Of a stretch of DNA of 64,000 nt, positions 54,667 through 63,957 are shown one piece after another (the stretch's first letter is position 1; each line of letters starts with the position of its first letter). Below the pieces are notes generated by a model. The model made no database searches, was not told the DNA's origin, and saw only the letters and a list, made by a program, of their open reading frames with translations. The stretch is taken from positions 62,001 through 126,000 of the forward strand of contig NZ_JBPSEH010000004.1 of NCBI RefSeq assembly GCF_051488685.1. Direction: 5' to 3'. The DNA comes from Melioribacter sp051488685 (GTDB taxonomy: Bacteria > Bacteroidota > Ignavibacteria > Ignavibacteriales > Melioribacteraceae). The position numbers were made by a program, and so were the translations under genes.

Positions 54667-55942
54667 TTAAACCTCCCTCTTTCGGAACGATATGCAATTC
54701 TACATAGTCGTTGGATAAATATTTGTTTGCAGTTTGCTGCACTTTAGAGCTACTTACATTTGAATATCTTTCCAGGTCATATTCAAACGAGTTGGGCTCA
54801 CCCAAATGATAGTTATAAAGATTAAGCTGGTCGACTATGTTGTCGATTTTTTGTAACGAATAAACGTAATGAGATTTTATAGAGTTCTTTGCTCTGTCTA
54901 GCTCTTCAAGAGTAATTCCACTTTTTATTAATTGATCAATTTGACGGAAAATTTCTTCTTTTAGTTCATTTGTTGAAACGCCTGGCTTTGCAGTAGCCAC
55001 AATAATGAACACACCAGCAAGACGAGCGGAAAACTGAAATGCATTAACATCTTGTGCGATTTGCTTTTCGAAGACTAACGACTTTTGAAGGCGTGAACTT
55101 TTAGCTGACGATAGAACATCGGCAAGAATATCAAGCGAGGCATCGTCGTCTCCAAATATTTTATCGGAATGCCATGCTAAATAAATTCTTGGGAGCTCAA
55201 TATTATCGGGGTGCACAACTTTTTTTGTTTTACTCAACGAAATCTGTTCAGAAACAGGTAATTCTGGTTTAGCGCCACCTGGTATTTCGCCGAAATATTT
55301 AACAATTAAATCAATTGCTTCTTCCTTTTCGAAATTCCCGCCAACAGCAAGCGTTGCGTTAGAAGGTTTATAATATTTCTTGAAAAAATCCTTAACGTCA
55401 TCGAGACTGAAATTTTCAATGTCTTTCATCCAGCCGATGGTAGGCCACGAGTAGGGGTGATCTGGCGGAAAGAGATTCGAGAAAATTAATTCCCATGCCA
55501 GTCCATATGGCTGATTTTCATAGCGTTGTCGTCTCTCATTCATTACGACTTCTTTCTGATTGTCGAGCTTTTCTTGGTTTAGCGCATCGAGTAAGAAACC
55601 CATACGGTCAGATTCGAGCCAGAGCGCTAGTTCGAGATAATTTGCCGGTACAGTTTCGTAATAATTTGTTCTGTCGAATGAAGTTGAGCCATTTAAGCTC
55701 CCGCCTGCTTCCTCGATGAATTTGAAATGACCTTCCTTAGGCACGTGCTTGGAACCCTGAAACATCATGTGTTCGAACAGATGAGCAAAACCAGTTTTGC
55801 CCGGAACTTCATTTGCTGAACCTACTTTATACCAGATGTTTACTGATACTGTCGGTACAGTTCTATCCTGAAAAAGTATTATTTCAAGTCCATTTTGTAG
55901 AAAGTGTTTGCTGTAATTTATATTGAAGATATTTCCGGACAT
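54659..55942 (-). CDS. M16-family zinc peptidase, catalytic subunit
   Basis: 427 residues. The inverted zinc motif HLFEH (His54, Glu57, His58) is intact, and the distal Glu lies in DNQKEVVMNERRQR (Glu136 by spacing). LAWHS and RLQKSLVFEKQIAQD are from the second domain. No signal peptide was recognised, so a cytoplasmic or non-classically exported location is possible. It is followed at once by its inactive partner and preceded by an NPP-type gene two bases upstream. Confidence 0.92.
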   Translation of the reverse strand: MSGNIFNINYSKHFLQNGLEIILFQDRTVPTVSVNIWYKVGSANEVPGKTGFAHLFEHMMFQGSKHVPKEGHFKFIEEAGGSLNGSTSFDRTNYYETVPANYLELALWLESDRMGFLLDALNQEKLDNQKEVVMNERRQRYENQPYGLAWELIFSNLFPPDHPYSWPTIGWMKDIENFSLDDVKDFFKKYYKPSNATLAVGGNFEKEEAIDLIVKYFGEIPGGAKPELPVSEQISLSKTKKVVHPDNIELPRIYLAWHSDKIFGDDDASLDILADVLSSAKSSRLQKSLVFEKQIAQDVNAFQFSARLAGVFIIVATAKPGVSTNELKEEIFRQIDQLIKSGITLEELDRAKNSIKSHYVYSLQKIDNIVDQLNLYNYHLGEPNSFEYDLERYSNVSSSKVQQTANKYLSNDYVELHIVPKEGGLNV

Positions 55943-55943
55943 T

Positions 55944-57152
55944 TCATTTCTCCTTTAATATAAATTCGATCCGTTCGAGCTTACCGTCGATATTTGAACG
56001 TGGCGATATTCCGAAAATTTTGCAAAGAAGGGGGTAAATATCGATATTCCATAAGGTTCCAGTTTTATAATTAGTTTTAAATGCGGGACCATATGCCAGA
56101 AATATACCGTGCATGTCGAGTAAATTATTATCGTAGCCATGATTTCCTTTTGTTTTGCTCAACCATTTGGGCTCTTTATTTGTGCGGAGACTCCAGCCTA
56201 AATCTGCAACGATAACTATTCTATAAATAAATGGATGAGTACTAAAATGAAAATAGTCTGGCATTTCTTCTTTTTTATATACTGTGAAATGATTTTCGGA
56301 CTTTTTCAGAGTTTTATAAACTTCTTCAACTTTGTCTGACGGTGGATTAACGAACATAATAGGACCGTCGTACTGGAAATTGCATTTATATTCCTCAATG
56401 ATCGATTCAATATTGATTATTTTTTCCTGATCAATAGCGGTCATTCCGTGGTCGGAAACGAAAATAAGGTTAATACTATCTTTAAGCTCGGTTTTATAAA
56501 TCTCGTTGAGAAGATGTGCAGCAACAGAATCGAGTCTGGCAATTGCTCGATTTATTTCGGGTGAATTTGGCCCAAAGTCGTGTCCGTAGGTATCAGTATC
56601 GTGAAAATAAAGTGTAATGAAGTGTGGGCGTCTATTGGCAGGCATTTTCAGCCAATCGACAATGCCTTTTACTTTTTCTTGGTAACTTCGATTGTGATCG
56701 TATTTCTCAAAATAAGTTGGGTGTCTATAATCTAAAGAGATTTCCGAGCCAGGCCAGAAATAGCTTGCAGTAATAATACCGTTTCTCTCTGCAGTTTCCC
56801 AGAAGGCTTCTCCAAGGTACCAGAAAGACTCCTTTATTGCCGCAGTATCGCTGAGGGAATATTCTCTATTTTTGATTGTATCTCTAAAATAATTTCCGAT
56901 TATTCCATGGTTGTCGGGATACATACCGGTAATTATTGAAAAGTGATTTGGAAAAGTTTTGGATGGAAATGCTGGTCTTAAAGAGAGAGCTTTTACTCCT
57001 GAGTTTGCCAGGTTGTTTAGATTTGGCGTTAATCCTCTGTCCAGGTAATCCCATCTAAAACCGTCAAATGAAATTAAAATTACATATGGCTTATCTGATG
57101 TGTAAACAAGAGAAGTAAAAAATAATGATAAAAGGATAATGTATCGCCTCAT
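55944..57152 (-). CDS. Nucleotide pyrophosphatase/phosphodiesterase (NPP) family protein
   Basis: 402 residues, with signal peptide MRRYIILLSLFFTSLVYTSD. Alkaline-phosphatase superfamily fold: ILISFDGFRWDYL (Asp30), the nucleophile Thr66 in SKTFPNH, HDTDTYGHDFGP and VSDHGMTAI for the two zinc sites, and GNHGYDN near the C-terminus. All expected metal ligands appear to be present. Periplasmic hydrolysis of nucleotide-type phosphodiesters or lipid headgroups is likely. It lies two bases upstream of the M16 pair, same strand. Confidence 0.9.
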   Translation of the reverse strand: MRRYIILLSLFFTSLVYTSDKPYVILISFDGFRWDYLDRGLTPNLNNLANSGVKALSLRPAFPSKTFPNHFSIITGMYPDNHGIIGNYFRDTIKNREYSLSDTAAIKESFWYLGEAFWETAERNGIITASYFWPGSEISLDYRHPTYFEKYDHNRSYQEKVKGIVDWLKMPANRRPHFITLYFHDTDTYGHDFGPNSPEINRAIARLDSVAAHLLNEIYKTELKDSINLIFVSDHGMTAIDQEKIINIESIIEEYKCNFQYDGPIMFVNPPSDKVEEVYKTLKKSENHFTVYKKEEMPDYFHFSTHPFIYRIVIVADLGWSLRTNKEPKWLSKTKGNHGYDNNLLDMHGIFLAYGPAFKTNYKTGTLWNIDIYPLLCKIFGISPRSNIDGKLERIEFILKEK

Positions 57153-57571
57153 ATGAGCCTCATATAACTATCAAAGTAATTCAGAAATATATAAAAAAAT
57201 ATTTTTACGAATATTTAGATGATTTCAAAAAATAAAAATTTAAATTGGTAATTGAAAATTAGAAGATTTTTTTTCCTCATTTAAAAGTATTTTCCTATTT
57301 TCAAAAGAGCGAAATAAATTCCATAGGGTATTAAGAAATCGTTAAGTATTATTAAGCAAGTTGAAAATGAAATTAATTCCCATCATATTAGTTGCTGAGA
57401 AATAATAATAGTTAAGTGAAATTTTATTAGTGGAGTCGGGATAATTTTTTAGCTCAGAAAATTTATGAATATTAATTTAAGTCAAATTAAATCTTACATG
57501 ATAATTAGCAATTCGAATATACTTACCTTTTTATTAATAAATATAATTTCCCAAAAAACAGAGGTTAAACT
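57153..57571 (+). other. AT-rich intergenic region before the TonB-dependent receptor
   Basis: 419 bases without a gene, very AT-rich, between divergent transcription units. TTGAAA-N17-CATATT (57361-57389) is a weak promoter-like match, and TATAAT at 57542-57547 has no -35 partner at standard spacing. No repeat, tRNA or ORF was seen. Confidence 0.4.
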
Positions 57572-60280
57572 ATGAGTAAATCATTTTACCGTATTTCAGC
57601 ATTATTATTAATGCTGTTGACATTACCAACTTTTTTGATGGCTCAGAACTACACAATAAGTGGTGTAGTTAAATCGCAGTATGGCGAAGCCCTTATCGGA
57701 GCAAATGTATTTCTAAAAGGTACAACAATTGGAGCTGCTTCCGAGGCAGACGGTTCATACAAAATTACAGCGCCGAAAGGCCGTTACACCATAGTATGTA
57801 GCTACATCGGCTATGAAAAAGTTGAGTACGATGTAAATCTTACAAATAATATGGAAGTAAACTTCGCACTGAAAGAACACGAATTCTCCCTTTCAGTTGA
57901 AGTAATAGCAGACCGTGCTAAAGAACAAAAAACTCCCGTTGCTTTTACAGATATTGACAAAAAAAATATTGAACAAATTTTAGGTTCGCGAGATATACCT
58001 CTTGTACTTAATTATACGCCTTCGGTATTTGCTACCGATAATGGTGGTGGTGCCGGTGATGCACGTATTAATGTGAGAGGATTTAATCAAAGAAATATTG
58101 CCATAATGATAAATGGTGTACCGATCAACGACATGGAAAATGGATGGGTCTACTGGTCGAACTGGGATGGACTTGGTGACGCTACTTCCTCTATTCAGGT
58201 ACAAAGAGGATTAACTGCAGTTACTCTGGCTACTCCATCGGTTGGCGGTGTTATCAACATTGTTACAGATCCTACAGCTGCCAAAAGAGGTGTATTCTAC
58301 AAAAATGAAATAGGTAGTGGCGATTTTTCAAAACAAACACTATTTGTCCATACTGGTTTAATTAACAATAAATTTGCGCTTACTTTTGGGGGTGTTAAAA
58401 AGACTGGCAAAGGCGTAGTCGATCGTACATGGACAGATGCCTATGCATATTACATTGGAGCTGCTTATCAGGTAGATCAGAATAACAGGCTTGAAATTTA
58501 TGCTACTGGTGCTCCTCAAAGGCACGGACAAAGATCGTATCGTTTAAATGCCGCAACTTTTTCTCACGAATTAGCAAGAGAATTAGGTTATAGCGAATCG
58601 ATTCTCCAGGATCCCAAATTAGCTGAACAGGGAATCCTTTATAATGCCAACTGGAATTCTGTTAATCCTTCATATAGTGGAAAACAATACTGGAACGACA
58701 ATTCTTATGACCGCTATTCACCGAACTTCCTGATGGAAAGAGAAAATTACTATCATAAACCAATTGTAAACTTCAACTGGTATTCCAATTTAACTAAAGA
58801 TTTTTCACTCTATACAACACTATACTGGTCAGGCGGTACAGGAGGTGGTTCGGGTACATTCGGATCTATGGTCTTTGATAATTCATTGCTACAGAGAGTA
58901 GTAGATTGGAATGCTACTATCGACAGAAATATAAAAAATCTCGATACTCTTGCAAATGGTAATATAGTTTCGTTATCCCGTGGTATATTGAGAAATAGTG
59001 TGAATAATCAATGGACTATTGGTGGAATATCAAAAGCATTCTACAAAGTCAATGAAAACCTTACTACATCATTCGGTGTCGATGTACGTTACGCCGAAAT
59101 TGAACACTACAGAGAAGTAAGAGACTTATTAGGTGGCGATTATTTCTATAGTTCAGCTAACGACTTTGATACCCCAGATCAGTACTACAAGAAACTCGGT
59201 GATAAAATCGATTATTTCTTTACAAATACTGTTAGCTGGGCAGGAGCCTTTGCACAAGCTGAATATAGCCAGGATCGATTAACGTACTATGCAACTGCCG
59301 GTTATTCAATGATTAAATATGATCATACAAATCATTTTACAAAAGCTGCTGACGGCGGTGAATTGTACGCTGAAACCGACTGGATTGGCGGATATCAGGT
59401 TAAGGGTGGAGCTAGCTTCCGTTATAGCACAGATTTGAGTTTTTATGCCAATGCAGGTTACATAGCCAGAGTACCAATATTCGATCAGGTTATTGACGAT
59501 AGGAGCGGCGCTAAAATTACAGATCCGAAGAATGAAAAAATTCTTTCATTTGAAGCAGGCACCAATTACAAAGCTTTTAATAACAGACTTAATGCTAAAG
59601 CAAATGTTTACTACACGATCTGGAAAGATAGAGCACAATCAAGAGGCGTGGTCAATGCCGATGGTTCGGAAGGACTTGTATTTCTAAATGGTATCAATTC
59701 AACTCATGCTGGTCTGGAATTAGAGCTTGCATACCAGGCTTCTAATTTACTCCGTTTTGATGCTGCTGGTTCATTCGGTAGCTGGAAGTATACTGATGAT
59801 GTCTCAGGTGTTTATGTAGTTGATTACCAAACTAATAAACAAGAATCCTATAATTACTATATAAAAGACTTAAAAGTTGGAGATGCACCTCAAACTCAGA
59901 TTGCAGCTGGAGTAACAGTATCGCCTGTTCAGGGAATGAATGCTCAATTACAATGGAGATATAATACTGAGTATTATGCTGATTTTGATCCATTTACCAG
60001 AACTAATGCAAACGACAGAGGACAGGTATGGAAAATTCCAGCTTTCAGTCTGTTTGAATTGCATTTCTATTACAATATTCCTCTTGAATTCAACGGATTG
60101 GACTTAACCATTTATGCACATGTATTCAATTTGTTTGATGAGTTATATGTACAGGATGCTACTGACAATAGTAGTTATAATGCTTACAAAGCTAATGGTG
60201 TTAATCACTCTGCTGACGATGCTGAAATTTTCCCAGGGTTACCGAGAACATTCAATCTTGGTTTCTCAATCAGATTCTAA
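57572..60280 (+). CDS. TonB-dependent receptor with CarboxypepD_reg-like domain
   Basis: 902 residues. Signal peptide ending FLMAQ. A CarboxypepD_reg-like domain (TISGVVKSQYGEALIGANVF) is followed by a plug with VAFTDIDKKNIEQILGSRDIP, INVRGFNQRNIAIMINGVPIND and IQVQRGLTAVTLATPSVGGVINI, then a barrel with final strand FNLGFSIRF. The conserved 'LNYTPSVFATDNGGGAGD' plug region suggests a siderophore/cobalamin-like or small-ligand receptor rather than SusC. No SusD partner is adjacent. It is monocistronic, ending at the terminator at 60294. Confidence 0.92.
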   Translation: MSKSFYRISALLLMLLTLPTFLMAQNYTISGVVKSQYGEALIGANVFLKGTTIGAASEADGSYKITAPKGRYTIVCSYIGYEKVEYDVNLTNNMEVNFALKEHEFSLSVEVIADRAKEQKTPVAFTDIDKKNIEQILGSRDIPLVLNYTPSVFATDNGGGAGDARINVRGFNQRNIAIMINGVPINDMENGWVYWSNWDGLGDATSSIQVQRGLTAVTLATPSVGGVINIVTDPTAAKRGVFYKNEIGSGDFSKQTLFVHTGLINNKFALTFGGVKKTGKGVVDRTWTDAYAYYIGAAYQVDQNNRLEIYATGAPQRHGQRSYRLNAATFSHELARELGYSESILQDPKLAEQGILYNANWNSVNPSYSGKQYWNDNSYDRYSPNFLMERENYYHKPIVNFNWYSNLTKDFSLYTTLYWSGGTGGGSGTFGSMVFDNSLLQRVVDWNATIDRNIKNLDTLANGNIVSLSRGILRNSVNNQWTIGGISKAFYKVNENLTTSFGVDVRYAEIEHYREVRDLLGGDYFYSSANDFDTPDQYYKKLGDKIDYFFTNTVSWAGAFAQAEYSQDRLTYYATAGYSMIKYDHTNHFTKAADGGELYAETDWIGGYQVKGGASFRYSTDLSFYANAGYIARVPIFDQVIDDRSGAKITDPKNEKILSFEAGTNYKAFNNRLNAKANVYYTIWKDRAQSRGVVNADGSEGLVFLNGINSTHAGLELELAYQASNLLRFDAAGSFGSWKYTDDVSGVYVVDYQTNKQESYNYYIKDLKVGDAPQTQIAAGVTVSPVQGMNAQLQWRYNTEYYADFDPFTRTNANDRGQVWKIPAFSLFELHFYYNIPLEFNGLDLTIYAHVFNLFDELYVQDATDNSSYNAYKANGVNHSADDAEIFPGLPRTFNLGFSIRF

Positions 60281-60293
60281 GGATTATCTGAAG

Positions 60294-60323
60294 AAAAGCC
60301 GTCCATTAAGGACGGCTTTTTTT
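60294..60323. terminator. Bidirectional intrinsic terminator
   Basis: AAAAGCCGTCC-ATTAA-GGACGGCTTTT followed by TTT. It lies between the convergent receptor and yajQ genes. Confidence 0.87.
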
Positions 60324-60819
60324 ATTTATAGTTCACGAACTGAATAGGAAAGTCGAAATCCGCATCTTTTATAAGCTGAATAACTTTCTGTAGGTCGTCA
60401 ATTTTAGGTGCACTAACACGCACCTGTTCATCTTGAATTTGAGTCGTTACTTTAAGTTTGCTCTCTTTTATTAACTTCGTAATCAGTTTGGCGTTTTCTT
60501 TTGAAATTCCGCTTTGTAATGTTATAGTTTGTTTTAGTCTTCCGCCTGCTGCTGCATAAGGTTGATTTGGTTTCATAGCTTTTATCGATAAACCTCGCTT
60601 GATGAATTTACTCTGTAAAATATCATAAGATTGTTTCAATGAATAATCGTCTTTTGTGTTGATGTTTATTAGCTTATCCTTTTTGTTTAATTCAATTTCA
60701 GTTTGCGAATCTTTCAAATCATATCGCTGGCGAATTTCTTTCAAAGCCTGGTTTATTGCATTATCAACTTCTTGAAAATCGATAATCGATACAATATCAA
60801 AAGAATGATTATCAGGCAT
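60322..60819 (-). CDS. yajQ: YajQ-family (DUF520) nucleotide-binding protein
   Basis: 165 residues with two ferredoxin-like RNP folds. N-terminal SFDIVSIIDFQEVDNAINQALKEI, RYDLKDS, and the RGLSIKAMKPNQPYAAAGG and QDEQVRVSAPKIDDLQKVI stretches (each within the family signatures) identify YajQ. Members bind cyclic di-GMP or nucleotides/RNA; which applies here is unknown. Own promoter presumably in the 160-base spacer with the 60980 gene. Confidence 0.93.
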   Translation of the reverse strand: MPDNHSFDIVSIIDFQEVDNAINQALKEIRQRYDLKDSQTEIELNKKDKLININTKDDYSLKQSYDILQSKFIKRGLSIKAMKPNQPYAAAGGRLKQTITLQSGISKENAKLITKLIKESKLKVTTQIQDEQVRVSAPKIDDLQKVIQLIKDADFDFPIQFVNYK

Positions 60820-60871
60820 TTTACCTCCAAATAAAAAATTATTTCTTTACAAAAAAATAATCAATTTTATT

Positions 60872-60900
60872 TTGATATTAAAAATTATATATGCTATATT
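60872..60900 (+). promoter_or_regulatory. Candidate promoter for the 60980 operon
   Basis: TTGATA (60872-60877), 17-base spacer, TATATT (60895-60900). Initiation near 60907 would leave a leader of about 73 bases, which contains a short CCTGT-CA-ACAGG hairpin. Confidence 0.5.
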
Positions 60901-60979
60901 GCACGCTAAATAATAGGATTATCAGTGGGCATTGTCCTGTCAACAGGTAGTTCCTTAATCACGGGTTAGTTCCATCAAT

Positions 60980-62212
60980 ATGAAATACACGTTCATTAGG
61001 GTAATTTTAATTTTTTTTTTACTTCCATTATCATATTTCGGTTCACCTAATGCGACTTTGGTTAAAGAATTAAGTCGTAGGGGCTTCGAAAATATTTCGG
61101 CAAGCGTGGTTGGGACAAGAATTTCTATTGCGTATGAAAATCGCCTCTACAGATTTAATGTTGATGGACTATTCGAAGTTATGAATATAATAAAGGATTA
61201 TAAAGGATATGATATGGTAGTTATTACTATGCTAAATAATAAAATTCCGATGCTTGAGGTCAAATACAATAATCGTCTGTTTTATTCTGTGATGGAAGGC
61301 ACAACGGATTGGAGTGACTTCGAAAAAAGTTTAATTATTTCGTATACTTCAGTAAACTTTGAAAGGGATACTGAAAATCAATCTGACTTTCGCACAGATT
61401 TAACAATCCACCCGGGGTTCAAAGGGCAATTTGGTGATTATGATAATCCAGTAAGAGCTCAAGTCAATATTATTCCTGAACTAAGAACATCGTGGTGGAA
61501 AGGAATGGAACTGAATATACAAACGATTATTCCAATTTATAACGAATTTAAAGGCGAAGGCGATTATATCAGGCCTGGAATTGTTTCTCTTGGACAAACG
61601 TTAAAAATAAGCGAAACAACTTTTTTTACATCTACAATCGGATATTTTACGGAAAATAGGTATGGAACTGATTTTTCGATGATGAAAGTCTTCAACAATG
61701 GAAACATAATTTTGAGAGGAAATGCCGGATATACAGGATATTTGTCAATCTACCAAAATAAATACTATTATTCCGATTTATATCTCTTTACATATAACAT
61801 TAGTATGAAGTATCGAATAAATAAATATGACCTTACAGTAGGAGTAACTACGGGCAAATTCCTATACAAAGACAAAAGTATTCGACTCGATATTAACCGT
61901 CAATTTGGAGAAACTGAACTGGGCTTTTTTGCTGTTCGTTCTTATGATGGAAATACAAATGGAGGATTTAATTTTTCGATACCGATTTTCCCTTCAAAAT
62001 ATTCCACTCCATCATTTTTTAGGATTAGAACAGCAGAAAATTTCAGGTGGGAATATCGGGTAAAAGGAGAAATATCCTCTCTTGTAGGAATGACATATAA
62101 TACAGGCAACTATTTTGAAAAAGAATTTTATAGTTATAATCCTGCATTTATTAAAAACGAATTAAAAAAGAAATTGATATCAAACCATGAAAGGGGTATG
62201 TATGTACACTAA
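60980..62212 (+). CDS. YjbH-like outer-membrane protein
   Basis: 410 residues with a signal peptide (MKYTFIRVILIFFLLPLSYFGS). An N-terminal region, LSRRGFENISASVVGTRISIAYENRLYRF, resembles the soluble part of YjbH exopolysaccharide-export proteins. The rest is repeated amphipathic strands with many Tyr, Phe and Gly, typical of a barrel. ELRTSWWKGMEL also fits. Role in polysaccharide secretion is plausible but no polysaccharide genes are nearby. It overlaps the lipoprotein gene by 11 bases, suggesting co-function at the cell surface. Confidence 0.5.
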   Translation: MKYTFIRVILIFFLLPLSYFGSPNATLVKELSRRGFENISASVVGTRISIAYENRLYRFNVDGLFEVMNIIKDYKGYDMVVITMLNNKIPMLEVKYNNRLFYSVMEGTTDWSDFEKSLIISYTSVNFERDTENQSDFRTDLTIHPGFKGQFGDYDNPVRAQVNIIPELRTSWWKGMELNIQTIIPIYNEFKGEGDYIRPGIVSLGQTLKISETTFFTSTIGYFTENRYGTDFSMMKVFNNGNIILRGNAGYTGYLSIYQNKYYYSDLYLFTYNISMKYRINKYDLTVGVTTGKFLYKDKSIRLDINRQFGETELGFFAVRSYDGNTNGGFNFSIPIFPSKYSTPSFFRIRTAENFRWEYRVKGEISSLVGMTYNTGNYFEKEFYSYNPAFIKNELKKKLISNHERGMYVH

Positions 62213-63530
62213 AAAATCATTATTTGCTTCAATAATCCTTTCCATATTTCTTGTGTTTGCACTGATTGCTTACACAGGATGTGAGGGTACCAAAACAGAG
62301 CCGATAGTTAATGCTCCTCCAACACCTGTTGAACCGACTGCACCTCTGGTTCTAAACGGCTATGTAAAAGATGCTGTAACTCTTGGTGGAATTCAGGGAG
62401 CTACAGTTATTTTAGCAAATGAATCTGGAGAAATATTAACTACTCTTGCTACAGACAATACTGGCAATTATCAATATGACGTTTCCAATGTCCCAGGCGC
62501 TAAACTAAAAGTCAGTGCAGTGGCAGCATCATACGGCGCTAAAAAGGTAACAGCGACAATTGATAAGAATAATTATATAGCGCAGGTGCCTACTGCTTAT
62601 TTAATTAAATTGAAATCGGTGACCAAATCGGTTTCAGCTACAAATGGAGGGCAGGTTGGTACAACTACTACTGAAGCTGTAACAACAAAACAAGTTTCGG
62701 TTGATGTCCCTGCTGGAGCATTATCATCCGATACGCAGATATCTGTTGCACCTATTACATCAAACAATGTTGTGCCTTTGCCTGCAACATCTAATAAAGT
62801 TATAACTGCAGCTGCAAATTTTGAACCGACAGGGATTACATTTGCAAAACCTGTTACCGTTTCTTTCCCTCTGCCTTATATTTCGACCCCAGGGAAAGCG
62901 TTATCTGTATACAGATTAAACCCATCCACTCTTGAATGGGAAGTAAAGGGGACTGCTACGGTTGATGCTGAAGGTACTTCTGCATCAACTCAAATTACAG
63001 GTTTCTCATCCTGGACTGTTGCTGACAATGGTACATTTTCAATTTCGAGTGTAAACACCAACGAGCCTGATGCAAACGAACAGGTAGTTGCTAAGGGAAA
63101 TACAATAAGTCACTCATACACGCCGATTTTGAACATAACGCCACTATCTGGAACCGTCAGTGAAAGTTGGGTGCGTAACTTAATTTCTCAGATTGATGTG
63201 TTTGGTGATTATGATCTACGCTATGACGAAAATGGAAATATCCTTGCAGTAACGATAAGTTATACTGCTTCGCCTCAACCTGCATTACCGGACGAATATC
63301 AAGACGACCTGGATGGTGACGGAACAAGAGACCATTATAATCCGGAATTCCCAACTCAAAGGGGTACGTGGGTATGGTCAGCGGTTGTTCAGCGTTTTAA
63401 AGTAGTTGTAACAGGGACTCTTAACGCTGGCGAAACTTCTGCTCGGATTACTGCAAATCTGAAAGTCTATAAAAAAGTAAGAGATCAATGGGTATGGGTT
63501 CCGAAACATGATCAGGGGGCTGGAGGCTGA
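62202..63530 (+). CDS. Lipoprotein with carboxypeptidase-regulatory-like and ZU5-like domains
   Basis: 442 residues. Signal peptide with lipobox AYTGC (Cys26). A Pro-rich linker is followed by a CarboxypepD_reg-like beta-sandwich (LNGYVKDAVTLGGIQGATVIL, Gly-Asn-Tyr near 90), then a ZU5-like stretch (VSVDVPAGALSSDTQISVAPI) and FEPTGITFAKPVTVSFPLP. The C-terminal 170 residues are unassigned. A Ca-binding-like DLDGDGTRDHYNPEF sits near residue 375. ATG 62202 has SD AAGGGG 5 bases upstream; an ATG at 62187 would bury the SD. Likely a surface adhesion or scaffold lipoprotein. Confidence 0.7.
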   Translation: MYTKKSLFASIILSIFLVFALIAYTGCEGTKTEPIVNAPPTPVEPTAPLVLNGYVKDAVTLGGIQGATVILANESGEILTTLATDNTGNYQYDVSNVPGAKLKVSAVAASYGAKKVTATIDKNNYIAQVPTAYLIKLKSVTKSVSATNGGQVGTTTTEAVTTKQVSVDVPAGALSSDTQISVAPITSNNVVPLPATSNKVITAAANFEPTGITFAKPVTVSFPLPYISTPGKALSVYRLNPSTLEWEVKGTATVDAEGTSASTQITGFSSWTVADNGTFSISSVNTNEPDANEQVVAKGNTISHSYTPILNITPLSGTVSESWVRNLISQIDVFGDYDLRYDENGNILAVTISYTASPQPALPDEYQDDLDGDGTRDHYNPEFPTQRGTWVWSAVVQRFKVVVTGTLNAGETSARITANLKVYKKVRDQWVWVPKHDQGAGG

Positions 63531-63542
63531 TTTTAAAATTAA

Positions 63543-63576
63543 GAGCGCCTGATAAATTTACAGGCGCTCCTTTTTA
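63543..63576 (+). terminator. Intrinsic terminator after the lipoprotein gene
   Basis: GAGCGCCTG-ATAAATTTA-CAGGCGCTC followed by CTTTTTAG. Nine-base-pair stem. Confidence 0.85.
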
Positions 63577-63730
63577 GATGCATTTTACTCCTTTAAATTG
63601 CCGTTGTCTTCTCTTTTAATTAATAGATAGTATTATTCCTGAGGGACAAGAAATTTGATTAAATATCCGTTAAAGACTTTAAATAATGTTGAATAGATAA
63701 ACGATAAGTAAAAATATAAAGGTTGGAGAA

Positions 63731-63946
63731 TCATTTAACACGGCGTTTTTTGATTTTATGACTAATGGCTTCTGATCTGGAGGTAAATTCTTTAAAGAAG
63801 ACGAGCTTCCATGGTTTGCCGGAATTAGTAGATTTGGATTGTCCGGAATTGTGTTCAGTTAGACGTCTATTGATGTCGTTTGTGGAACCGACGTAAAATC
63901 TGTTCTTTGAAGGACTGAAAATAATATATGTAAAAAAAGTTTCCAT
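63731..63946 (-). CDS. GIY-YIG nuclease-domain protein, short
   Basis: 71 residues. FTYIIFSPSKNRFYVGSTNDINRRLTEHNSG holds the two GIY-YIG strands (YII and YVG), the conserved Arg and His, and a downstream EFTSRSEA with the Glu. This is the stand-alone UPF0213/YhbQ type. The C-terminus stops at SHKIKKRRVK, about ten residues short of the usual 'KKWKSRxKKxxLI' end, so it may be slightly truncated. It lies 11 bases from a tRNA-like sequence on the same strand. Confidence 0.8.
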   Translation of the reverse strand: METFFTYIIFSPSKNRFYVGSTNDINRRLTEHNSGQSKSTNSGKPWKLVFFKEFTSRSEAISHKIKKRRVK

Positions 63947-63957
63947 TGAAGATCTTG

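Noticed and set aside
60900..60979. Cyclic-di-GMP (GEMM) riboswitch before the YjbH-like gene
   Set aside because: GCACGC and a short hairpin looked suggestive, but the conserved internal sequence and tetraloop receptor are absent.
62187..62201. ATG 62187 as start of the lipoprotein
   Set aside because: The SD AAGGGG lies after it and correctly before ATG 62202, and the lipobox spacing is fine with the shorter form.
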